Assembly (NCBI RefSeq): GCF_003473485.1
Contig: NC_053043.1
Coordinates: forward strand, 41,082,576-41,146,575
DNA: 64,000 bases
Origin: Medicago truncatula
Taxonomy: Eukaryota > Streptophyta > Magnoliopsida > Fabales > Fabaceae
Direction: 5' to 3'
Shown: in pieces, positions 55,360 to 64,000 of the stretch
Position numbering within the stretch: the stretch's first letter is position 1
Layout: each line of letters opens with the position of its first letter
Made by a program: the position numbers and the translations under genes
The notes under the pieces: model-generated
The model's database searches: none
Seen by the model: only the letters and a program-made list of their open reading frames with translations
Told to the model about the DNA's origin: nothing

Positions 55360-56736
55360 ATGGATGCTCCTCCTCCTTTACACATAGCAATGTTTCCATG
55401 GTTTGCTATGGGACACTTAACTCCATATCTTCACCTCTCAAACAAGTTAGCATTAAGAGGACACAAAATATCATTCTTCATACCTAAAAACACACTCAAC
55501 AAGTTACAATATCTCAATCTTTATCCAAATCTTATTACCTTTTTCCCTATCACAGTTCCTCATGTTAATGGTCTTCCTCTTGATGCTGAAACAACTTCAG
55601 ATGTGCCCTTTTCTTTAGTCCCTCTTATTGCTACAGCCATGGATCAAACAGAGAAGGATATTGAAATTCTTCTCAAAGAAATAAAGCCACAAATAGTTTT
55701 CTTTGACTTCCAATATTGGCTTCCAAAGTTGACTAAAAACCTTGACATCAAAAGTCTGCAATACATTATATTGACTCCAGTATCAACAGCTTATCTCGGA
55801 TGTTTACAAAAACTAAGTCTAGGGAAAGATTTAACTGATGTTGATATCATGAAACCACCTTCAGGGTTCCCTGATTCTTGCATCAAGTTTTATAAACACG
55901 AACTTCGATTCCTAGCTTCAACAAGGAAAATTGCATTTGGAAGTGGTGTTTTCTTATTTGATCGTTTGCACATTGGTACAACCTCTGCAGATGCAGTTGG
56001 TTTCAAAGGTTGCAATGAAGTTGATGGACCATATGCTGATTATATTGAAACTGTTTTTGGAAAACCTGTTCTGCTTTCAGGTCCTGTGTTACCTGAGCCA
56101 ACAAATACAACACTAGAGGAAAAATGGATTTCATGGCTTAAGGGATTTGAAAATGGTTCTGTGGTTTTTTGTGCATATGGAAGTGAAGGTCCATTAGAAA
56201 AAAATCAGTTTCTAGAGTTGTTGCTTGGCCTTGAGTTAACAGGTTTTCCATTTCTTGCAGCACTAAAGCCTCCTATTGGATTTGAGTCTATTGAAGAAGC
56301 TTTACCAGAAGGGTTCAATGAAAGGATTAAAGGAAAAGGGATTGTTTATGGAAGTTGGATTCAACAACAGTTGATTCTGGAACACCCTTCCGTTGGATGT
56401 TTCATAACACATTGTGGAGCTGCTTCAATAACCGAGGGACTTGTTAATACGTGTCAGCTGGTGTTGTTGCCACGTCTTGGTTCCGATCATATCATGAATG
56501 CAAGAGTGATGAGTTCAAAATTTAAGGTTGGTGTGGAAGTTGAGAAAGGTGATGAAGATGGGTTGTTTACAAAAGAAAGTGTGTGCAAAGCTGCAAAAAT
56601 TGTAATGGATGACGAGAATGAGATTGGAAGAGAAGTGAGAGCAAATCATGCAAAAATGAGAAACTTCCTCCTCAGCAACAATTTAGAGTCATCATGTGTT
56701 GATAGTTTCTGTCAGAAACTTTATCATTTGTTCTAG
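55360..56736 (+). CDS. UGT79-like UDP-glycosyltransferase, subclade II
   Basis: Intronless, 458 residues from MDAPPPLHIAMFPWFAMGH (ATG in ACCATGG). Catalytic pair His19 and Asp116 (VFFDFQYWLP). PSPG box from [20 protein letters not shown] to LGSDH, with HCGA and terminal His. It differs from the 33311/40346 pair in the acceptor-binding half (LTPVSTAYLGCLQKLSLGKD), where substrate preference is usually set, so it may use another acceptor. It has a tail-to-tail partner, the subclade I gene at 57883, mirroring the 31093/33311 pair. Predicted cytosolic sugar-transfer enzyme of specialised metabolism. Confidence 0.93.
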   Translation: MDAPPPLHIAMFPWFAMGHLTPYLHLSNKLALRGHKISFFIPKNTLNKLQYLNLYPNLITFFPITVPHVNGLPLDAETTSDVPFSLVPLIATAMDQTEKDIEILLKEIKPQIVFFDFQYWLPKLTKNLDIKSLQYIILTPVSTAYLGCLQKLSLGKDLTDVDIMKPPSGFPDSCIKFYKHELRFLASTRKIAFGSGVFLFDRLHIGTTSADAVGFKGCNEVDGPYADYIETVFGKPVLLSGPVLPEPTNTTLEEKWISWLKGFENGSVVFCAYGSEGPLEKNQFLELLLGLELTGFPFLAALKPPIGFESIEEALPEGFNERIKGKGIVYGSWIQQQLILEHPSVGCFITHCGAASITEGLVNTCQLVLLPRLGSDHIMNARVMSSKFKVGVEVEKGDEDGLFTKESVCKAAKIVMDDENEIGREVRANHAKMRNFLLSNNLESSCVDSFCQKLYHLF

Positions 56737-57882
56737 CATTTTTAGTTACAATGATAAATGATTCTTGCTTGTTCAGTTTGTTATAAATAAGAATGATCTA
56801 TGAATTCCAATTCATCACCACTCATACATGCCTTGTATTTTTACGCACTAAAAAATTAAATGTATTGTTATGATAGAACTATTTTTCCCTGATACTTGGT
56901 TTAAGCCTTTCCACTTTTTCTCCCAAATGTTTTGAATTCGTTGATGGAAGTAAATTTTCATGTTGGTTTGATTATTGTTCACAGTATCTCAACAGTATCA
57001 TTTTAACCTACTATATCAATAGAAATAGTCTCCTTGAGAAATATTCTTTACATTCACTTATTTAATTATTCTTTGTACGTTGATGCTCAAGGTGCACATA
57101 TATACTCGATTATTTGGGCGATATGTTACTAAAGAGGACAATACCGATTGGTTGATCTGTAGTAGTATGTCTTACTTGGCTCAAAATAGTACATGATAGT
57201 ATGTCTGTAAGCCATAAATTTCAGAAAATTTTCATGCCAACAACTGAGCAGTGAAACCAACGAGCTGACAAAGTCGGTAGCATTCTGAGTCTTCCTCATA
57301 TGCAGATCCATCGTGTCCAGCACAAAATTTTCATAATACATCAAAATTTGCTCTAGGATTTTCTGTTCCAGTGATAATGAATCTTTCCAATTCAGTTTGA
57401 TTATAAATAAGAATGGTCTATCAATTGTTCGTTCATGAAAATGAAATGTCAGCTAAATGATAAGAGTTTGATCGTTAACCTTAAGGAGCAGAGTTTAAAT
57501 CTTAATGAACAATTTGGTGAGCCATCTATACATTCCTCTCCATCTCATTTTTAAATCTCAACAGGTATATTTTTGCTTCGTCTGCCTTAATTCATTTACT
57601 TCAAAATTTCGAATTCAGAAGCAATTCCAGTCGTCATCTTCAGAACTGAGTCTATTAGACTCAATAAAAACTTGTGTTTTTATCAATGGAAAGTGTGTGT
57701 CTATATATATTACTTTCTTTTCCAAAATTAGGACACTTATGTGTCGCATCATAACCCAACAAATTGATTCACTAGTTAGGATCATATTACAGGTTATCAA
57801 TACACATAATATTTTCTTATTGAAACCATATAATCATACAACAATATATAACAGTTTGATAGAGTTTCTACTAATTAGAAAA
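56737..57882. other. Convergent intergenic region of the second UGT pair
   Basis: No gene. 56741-56820 is the UGT 3' UTR. A second, diverged copy of UGT 3' UTR lies at 57345-57430. The rest is AT-rich and unassigned. Confidence 0.6.
57345..57430 (+). repeat. Extra copy of UGT 3' UTR
   Basis: TTTGCTCTAGGATTTTCTGT, then TTCAGTTTGATTATAAATAAG and GGTCTATCAATT match the reverse complement of 40262-40360 and the UTR at 56752-56803. It is a leftover of a further subclade II gene or a local UTR duplication. Confidence 0.65.
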
Positions 57883-59262
57883 TCACCTGACTAATTCTTG
57901 AAGCTTCTCACAGAAACCATCAACACAAGATGACTCCAAATCTTGGTTTAACAAAAGGTTCCTGAGTTTATCATGATTATTCCTAACTTCTCTGCCAATC
58001 TCATTCTCATCATCCATAACAATTTTCACAGCTTCACAAACACTTTCCTTAGTGAACAATCCATCTTCTTCACCCTTCTTCACTTCAACTCCAACCTTCA
58101 ATTTCATACCCATAATCTTTGCATTAATGATATGATCAGCATCTAAATGTGGAATCAACACCATCTGACAATTATTTGTCAGCCCCTCTGTCAACGAACC
58201 GGCCCCACAGTGTGTTACAAAACAACCAACAGATGAGTGTTCCAAAATCAATTGTTGTTGTATCCATCCACTATGAACAATCCCTTTTTCCTTAACCCTT
58301 TCTTCAAACTCTTCTGGAAAAGCATCTTCGACAGTTTCAAAACCAACAGGAGGTTTAAGAATTGCCAAAAATGGATAACCTGTTAGCTCAAGTCCTAATA
58401 ACAATTCTTGAAACTGTTCTAGTGTTAATTTGCATTCACTTCCAAGTGCACAATAAACTAATGAACCATCTTTAAATCCACCAAGCCAAGAACCCCATTT
58501 TTCATCTAAAACAGTTTTAGGTGGTTCAGGTAAAACAGGTCCTGAAAGAAGAACAGGCTTACCAAATTCTTGTTCTAAGTAATCAACATAAGGCCCTTCA
58601 ATTTGTCTACACCCTTTGAACCCAATTGCATCACTTAAGCTCAAACCATTAAAAAGCCTATCATAAAAAAGAACCCCACTTCCAAATTCAAAATTTCTTT
58701 TTAAAGCAAGATACTTTGCTTCATGAGAATAAAGAGTGAATGATGAATTAGGGTACCCTTTTGGGGGTTTCATAAGATCAAATTCAGTCAAGTTTATACT
58801 TTCACACATCCTTGATGGAGATAGAGTATATGAAATTGTTGCTGGACTAACAATCCAGTATTGAAATGATTTAATTCCTAAACTTTGAGCAATTTTTGGT
58901 ATCCAAAAGGCAAAATCAAAGAAAACCATTTTAGGATTTAGTTGAGCGAGAAGAAGTTCAACTTGAGGCTGTGTTTGATCCATAGCTGTCATGATGAGTG
59001 GACCTAAAGAGAATGAGACATCTGAAGTGGTTTCAGCACCAAATGGAAGACCATGAATGTGAGGAACATTGAGAGGGTAAAAAGTGATGAGATTTGGATA
59101 AAGGTTGAATTGTTCTAATTTGGTTTGTGTTTTCGTGGGAATGAAGAAAGAGATTTTGTGTCCCCTTTTGGCTAATTTGTTTGAGAGATGAAGATATGGA
59201 GTTAAGTGTCCCATTGCAAACCATGGAAACATTGCTATGTGCAAAGAAGATGGTGACTCCAT
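57883..59262 (-). CDS. UGT79-like UDP-glycosyltransferase, subclade I
   Basis: Intronless, 459 residues from MESPSSLHIAMFPWFAMGH. The ATG at 59262 is preferred over one at 59289 because all paralogues begin there. His19 and Asp116 (VFFDF). PSPG box starts at Trp333 (WIQQQLILEHSSVGCFVTHC), continues GAGSLTEGLTNNCQMVLIPH and ends LDADH. Closest to the gene at 31093, from which it differs mainly in the acceptor half (KMVFFDFAFWIPKIAQSLGI). A TATA box (TATATA at 59311-59316, minus strand) sits about 50 bp upstream. Together with 55360 it forms the inverted copy of the convergent pair at 31093/33311. Predicted cytosolic glycosyltransferase of specialised metabolism; substrates unknown. Confidence 0.93.
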   Translation of the reverse strand: MESPSSLHIAMFPWFAMGHLTPYLHLSNKLAKRGHKISFFIPTKTQTKLEQFNLYPNLITFYPLNVPHIHGLPFGAETTSDVSFSLGPLIMTAMDQTQPQVELLLAQLNPKMVFFDFAFWIPKIAQSLGIKSFQYWIVSPATISYTLSPSRMCESINLTEFDLMKPPKGYPNSSFTLYSHEAKYLALKRNFEFGSGVLFYDRLFNGLSLSDAIGFKGCRQIEGPYVDYLEQEFGKPVLLSGPVLPEPPKTVLDEKWGSWLGGFKDGSLVYCALGSECKLTLEQFQELLLGLELTGYPFLAILKPPVGFETVEDAFPEEFEERVKEKGIVHSGWIQQQLILEHSSVGCFVTHCGAGSLTEGLTNNCQMVLIPHLDADHIINAKIMGMKLKVGVEVKKGEEDGLFTKESVCEAVKIVMDDENEIGREVRNNHDKLRNLLLNQDLESSCVDGFCEKLQELVR

Positions 59263-60066
59263 GGCTGCTTTGTCTGAACTACTTAGCAATGTTTCTCTGC
59301 TTATAAGGTCTATATAAAATAAAGAGGAATTCTGGATCTAGCATACTCTACAAAACAATAAAAAAATTAAGCATATAATAATCACAAATATAAAAGTAGC
59401 AAGTGTGATATAATAATCATATTGGACAAGAGTAGTGGGTGTGATAGCCTGGTAAAAAAATCACTCGTGTGTTTCGCTGAAATGATTCTCCTATAAAATA
59501 GTATTTTTCACATAATTGATTTGATCTATAAAAATATGTCATCTCATGAAGAAAAAAAATATAATAAAGAACGTGTGCGTTCTTACATAATTATGCCAAC
59601 ACGACGTGGATAGTATTATTGGCTATATATAGTATAATATTTTACATGTTTCCATATCATCAAATTTTATATTTTCCATAATTTTCTTTTGAGCGATGCA
59701 TCGTTTCATTTTTTTTTTAAATCAAATCATTTCATTAGTACACGAGTAAGGGAAGCCACAAGTGGAAGAGTAAAACGAGATAGAAAGAAGTGAAAATAAT
59801 GACATTACCTGAGAAGTATAAAGTTGCAAGAGAAATCTGCTGAAAAGAGGGATAGATCTTCCCTAAAAGACTTCGAGGCAAAGATGTGGAGAGAGTGAGA
59901 GAGAGAAGGGAGAAGCAATGATGAAAAAATGAAGAGCAACACACACCCTTTAAATAAGTTACAAAAACATGTTCGAATCTTAAAGATCCAACGGTTTATA
60001 ACCTGGGAAGCTGAATTGAAACCGTCGAACAGCCCCCCGACCCAAAAGTGACACCTCGAAGCAACA
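59263..60066 (-). promoter_or_regulatory. Upstream region of the UGT at 57883, with a 5' UTR-like block
   Basis: Besides the TATA box near 59311, the minus strand between about 59945 and 59816 has a CT-rich leader (CTTCTCCCTTCTCTCTCTCA) ending in a donor-like CTCAG-GTAATGTC. This looks like a non-coding first exon. Whether it serves the UGT at 57883 or is left from another gene is open. No coding frame is supported here. Confidence 0.4.
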
Positions 60067-60071
60067 CACCC

Positions 60072-62521
60072 TGTCATACCCTAAATTTTAACTCTATTCT
60101 TACCCATTTTATTCGTATTTTTAAAGTCGGGAATTTTCGTCGTTTCAGACGAAATTTCGATAGAGAGGTTACTTTGAAATACCTCATTTTTTATTCCGAG
60201 TCAGGCCCTCTTCCCTCTTTATTTTCTTTTTATTTCAGTATTTAATTTCCATCTTTTATTAGTTTTAATTTTAGTTTTGATTTTAAAATTAGTTACTCTT
60301 TTTTTTAGTTTATTTTCTGTTTTTTGTCAATGAGTCCAAAAAATCCCAGCAGGGGTCCAAAAAATATTTTTTCATACGCCTCATATTCAGGCAGATTCAG
60401 AGTCAAACTTTTGTTTCCAAATCCAGTCCTCTGCAAGTTGTTTCCTTTTTTTCCTCAACCCTAATGCTATACAATCAAACCTGCAAAACACAGAGAAGGG
60501 GGAGAAAAAACCAGAGAAGTAGCAGCCGCACAGTCAAATCACAAAACCCCTAATTTTCCTTTTCTCTACCCATTTTCGGATCACACAAACTTGAAACAAC
60601 CAATCCAACAATTTTCCAAACCCCTCCATACAAACCGATTCACAGCAACACGAATCCTCCAAATAACCAATACAAGGAATTCGATCATAGGTTCCAATCC
60701 AAGCACACAAACAGTTCAGATCGTGAATCCAGTAAGCACTGATTCACGAATCCGTACAACTCGTCAACAACAAACCGAATCAGAGGTACAAGCTTGGAAC
60801 GCAACTGGATCGGAGAGAGGAAGCAGATTGGATCGGAGCGTGAAGGAAGAAGAAACTGAACCGGCCTTACAACGCTGAAGCACAAACCGAATCGGCTCCT
60901 CCTTGTTAGAGCAGATCGGAATCCGAGGTAAAGAAGGTAGTATTTTATTTTCGTGTTGTTTGATTGTAGATCTAGAACGTGTTGTTGCTTTTCTTTGAAA
61001 TCTAAGTCCGGATCTATCATCTACACGAAAAAGGATATAATAATATGTAATTGTTTTTGAAAAAGGAGTGTTTTGAAAACTCCGGCACGGTGGTGCACCA
61101 CCGGCCACCGCGCCGGAACCCCATCCCTTCCGTCGGAGAAAATGAAGAAATTAGGAGAGCTTTCACGTGAGAAAAAAGGAGAGGAGAGAGAAAGGAAATT
61201 TGGAAATGAATGAATTTTGTGAACTACAGCCTATATATAGGCCTCTTTGATCTCATACGCGTGGGTGTACGGCCTTACCATGCACCCACGCACCCTTGTT
61301 CTTTGAATCTTTGATCCTGTGGTCTATGTTGCTCCTCTGCATGATTGAACCAAAGCTGTCCGATCTTAATCTGTCTGATCTTAATCATGCGGCTAATGTT
61401 TAACCTAATGACCCGCTCCAGTAACCCGAACCGACCCGTTTTTGCTTAAGCCCAATTGTTTTTAAAATTCACTACAGTTTTGTTAATTATACCCCTGTTT
61501 TACTTTCTGCACCTCTTTCACTTTTGAAAATCTCTCTAAAAATTACAAAAATATGTTTTTGCTTTGTATTAATTGTTTATTTACTGTTTTGTCATTATTA
61601 TTGTAGTATATTTGAATCATCTCATGCATATTTAATTTTTTGTCATTTTATTTCATTGGCATTATTTTTAGTATGTATAATTAGGAAGTTGATGTAATTT
61701 ATTTTGTGCATTTTATTTCTTGCTATTTATATTTCTCTTGAGACCATAGAATGTATCTAGGAATTGATGTAATAACACAACGCACCGACATACGCACCAA
61801 CACCACCACACTTTATTTTCCGCTTTTATTTTCTTTCATGTTACGTCGTTGCGTTTAGTTTTTTTAGCTAGCGTTTAGTTTAGAAAAAATCATTTTCTCA
61901 AAAAAATCAAATATGCAAAACTCCAAAAATATTTTCTTAATAAACCTTGATTTGTAACCCAAGTGTTTTCCTTTTTATTTTCTTAATCAAATGCTTAATT
62001 GAATTAATATTCATAATAGACTTGATTTCTTTGTAATTAAAATCCGACCAACCTCACCTTATTTTATCTCATGCCTTGAGGCCTCTTTCTCTTCTAAAAA
62101 CCCATTTTCAAAAATCTTAAAATCAACCTAACCCACCAAAAAGAAACTTTTTAGATGAACTACATTGGTTTTGATCCCTTTTCTTTAAGGGTATGTAGGC
62201 ATAGGATTTTTATCCTTCCAAATCAAATAAAAATAACCAAAAAATGCTTCTTCTCCCTCCATTCTTTCACTTAGATTTTTAGGTAATAATTTTCAAATAA
62301 GCAATGAATTTAGCACAAGATAAATTAGGTAAGAGGTTCCTACGGAATACCGTAGACGCTTAGGGTGCTAACACCTTCCCTTCGCGTAACCAACCCCCGA
62401 ATCCAAAGTCTCGATAAGGGTTTTTTACTCATTTTTTCCCTTCCCACGAATAAAAATCGAGAGTTCAAAGATTGACGGTTCAAATCAATTAATTGTTTGA
62501 TATCCGAAAATCACGAGCACA
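60072..62521 (+). mobile_element. Ogre-type Ty3/gypsy solo LTR
   Basis: A 2450 bp block starting TGTCATACCCTAAATTTT and ending GAGCACA, flanked by CACCC (60067-60071 and 62522-62526). Near its end it holds TTCCTACGGAATACCGTAGA and CTTAGGGTGCTAACACCTTC, wording typical of the long LTRs of Ogre elements in legumes. No internal region is attached. Short open frames inside it (for example near 60591-60878) are not genes. The exact target duplication suggests a moderately young insertion followed by LTR-LTR recombination. Confidence 0.75.
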
Positions 62522-62526
62522 CACCC

Positions 62527-63272
62527 CATCATTTAAATTATCCTAAAACTACCCATAGGGAAACCAATTGATGAAAAGTAACTACGCAGAAGTTAAGAAA
62601 TTGATTATTCCCTCTTAGTTCCCCCTGCACCTCTAATTGTACAAATGAATTTGAGTAGCCTCTCAAATTGCTTCACCAACAACATCTAATTTAGCATGGT
62701 CTCATTTTGAATTTCTCCTACACAAGACTATGAACCCCAGGTTTATGAAGTTGACAAAACCCAGAATTACAACTGATTAAATACATTCATCCTCTACAAA
62801 CATAGAATAACAGTGACTATCATGTCTTCATTCACCTGACCGCATCTTAACCTCGTTAATAGTACTATTTGACAAGCTTAATAGAAACAATAAGAAATCA
62901 AACAAGCTCGAATGTCAATCCAAATCAATGATCTTTAAAAATTAATCAGTAATCACTTAGTTATACTTGGTGCAATGTGATTTCCTATTTTACTTCATGG
63001 AGGGAGTGGGTGTGGCTACACTGAACGATAATCAAATTATTAAATAAGTCTCAACATATTAATTGAAGAGGAATTCTCATATAAACTTGAACTGCAAAAG
63101 ATAGACATCTTATACTATAATCCATATCATTGGTTATAGCAATTCATTATTAATTAACACTGATAATGGATTATTTATTACTTAATAATATGCCACTGCT
63201 TAGGTGAGATAATCACCTCAAGGCTAAGGGAACCTGTTGCGCATTTTGGCTGTTGTTAGGATATCTAAAGGC
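62527..63272. other. 3' flank of the TNL gene
   Basis: No coding frame is seen. By position it is probably 3' UTR or downstream DNA of the minus-strand gene that follows. Confidence 0.5.
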
Positions 63273-63882
63273 CTAGATTAGAAAGACCAATTTCTTTTGA
63301 CTTGGCTCGAGAATTCTCAATTTCTTCCTCCTCGGTAACCAACCAATTATAGGGAAGCTGTATTTAGGTCCAGAGTTGCTGCTGGTTTCTTGTACATAAT
63401 CTAAGACAAGTTGGGGCGCATCGGATTCCATGAAGTGTTCCGAGAACCTAGAGCGAGACTCTTGCATTTGCTCATGTGATATGTGCTCCAGTTTTTAAGA
63501 AATGGCAATGCTGTTGAAATATATAGATTAACCAAAGATGTTTGGAGCCATCAATTTTGTTCAGTTCCAAACTGAGTGGCATATCGAAGCGTTCCTCTGT
63601 GTGTTCACTTTCAAAAGAAAGATAAAAAGGATGTGGCAGTGCCGAGGAAAATGAATCCTGTGGAGAACCAGAATTTGCAGGACAATTGTTTACCTCAAAT
63701 GCCACAGAGAAGGCAAAGCCAAACCACTTAACATCTACAGCAGAATCTACAATCCTTACTATTGCACCCCCGTCAAATTGATGATTGAACCATTCTGGAA
63801 TACAACAACTTGATGGAAAATCAATGTTTTTCCAATCCCAAGGAACAACAATATCAAAGCTGCGCCGAAAGTGATGGGTATT
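63273..63882 (-). pseudogene. TIR-NBS-LRR resistance gene, C-terminal post-LRR (C-JID) exon
   Basis: Minus-strand exon starting after an acceptor (GGTATCAG-AATACCC, exon start 63882). FDIVVPWDWKNIDFPSSCCI-PEWFNHQ, then VKWFGFAFSVAFEVNNC and HLWLIYIFQQHCHFL match the post-LRR C-JID domain that follows the leucine-rich repeats of plant TNL immune receptors (PEWF and GFA motifs). The frame ends at a stop at 63472-63474, but homologous sequence (QESRSRFSEHFMESDAPQLV, then FPIIGWLPRRKKLRI) continues in a frame shifted by one from 63467 to 63273. This is either a frameshift in this copy, making it a pseudogene or a shortened allele, or a small unrecognised intron. The TIR, NB-ARC and LRR exons would lie to the right, outside the window. 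Confidence 0.7.
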
Positions 63883-64000
63883 CTGATACCAGAAGAAAAA
63901 CAAACATAAGTATATTAGAGCTCGAGAGTGCAAGGCAACGGCAAATAATTATTATCCACGAAATATGCTAAGTAGCTGGCGACTTGCAGATAATGATTAA

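Noticed and set aside
55931-56116. Short plus-strand frame inside the UGT at 55360
   Set aside because: Out-of-frame shadow of the glycosyltransferase coding region.
60591-60878. 95-residue open frame with polar, repeat-like composition
   Set aside because: It lies inside the Ogre-type LTR, has opposite-strand open frames of equal length and no family resemblance.

Overview
The window is AT-rich plant nuclear DNA. It most likely comes from a temperate legume close to Medicago truncatula. Pointers are an Ogre-type Ty3 LTR, an Au SINE, many Mutator-type and Stowaway MITEs, spliced HD-ZIP IV-derived genes, and families typical of legume genomes (UGT79-type glycosyltransferases, LysM receptor kinase, TIR-NBS-LRR). 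The species is inferred; no marker settles it.

Left third (1-19 kb): a decayed Ty1/copia element carrying a nested solo LTR is followed by one broken and two apparently intact tandem genes (6992-10281 and 14935-18557). Each intact gene has seven exons and encodes the lipid-binding START domain plus the START-adjacent domain of HD-ZIP IV transcription factors, with no homeodomain or leucine zipper. Between them lies a four-exon gene (11773-12940) whose middle resembles a very divergent PPC/DUF296 domain of AT-hook (AHL) proteins. A ~470 bp palindrome near 4.4 kb is built from the exon 2-intron 2-exon 3 boundary of that same gene type. LINE, hAT and MITE remnants fill the gaps.

Middle and right (20-59 kb): a cluster of intronless UGT79-like glycosyltransferases. 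Six are full length (31093+, 33311-, 40346-, 48355+, 55360+, 57883-), one is a pseudogene (19922-22418) and two are 3' fragments (39450, 52187). Two subclades recur as tail-to-tail pairs; one pair is inverted relative to the other and a third copy is half destroyed. Extra copies of UGT promoters and 3' UTRs without genes show further losses. All six intact proteins share an unusual 45-residue PSPG box containing HCGA and ending in Asp-His. They probably act in the cytosol and add a sugar to an already glycosylated flavonoid or triterpenoid; donor and acceptor cannot be read from sequence.

The cluster is heavily invaded. A 4.6 kb Mutator-like element with an OTU-protease-like region sits in the promoter of the UGT pseudogene with its target duplication intact, and the paralogous promoter preserves the empty site. 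A CACTA end interrupts that pseudogene near its start codon. A second MULE with ~330 bp inverted repeats lies just upstream of another UGT.

Right end (60-64 kb): a 2.45 kb Ogre-type solo LTR with a 5 bp target duplication, then the 3' end of a TIR-NBS-LRR gene on the minus strand that runs off the window. No tRNA, rRNA or CRISPR was seen.
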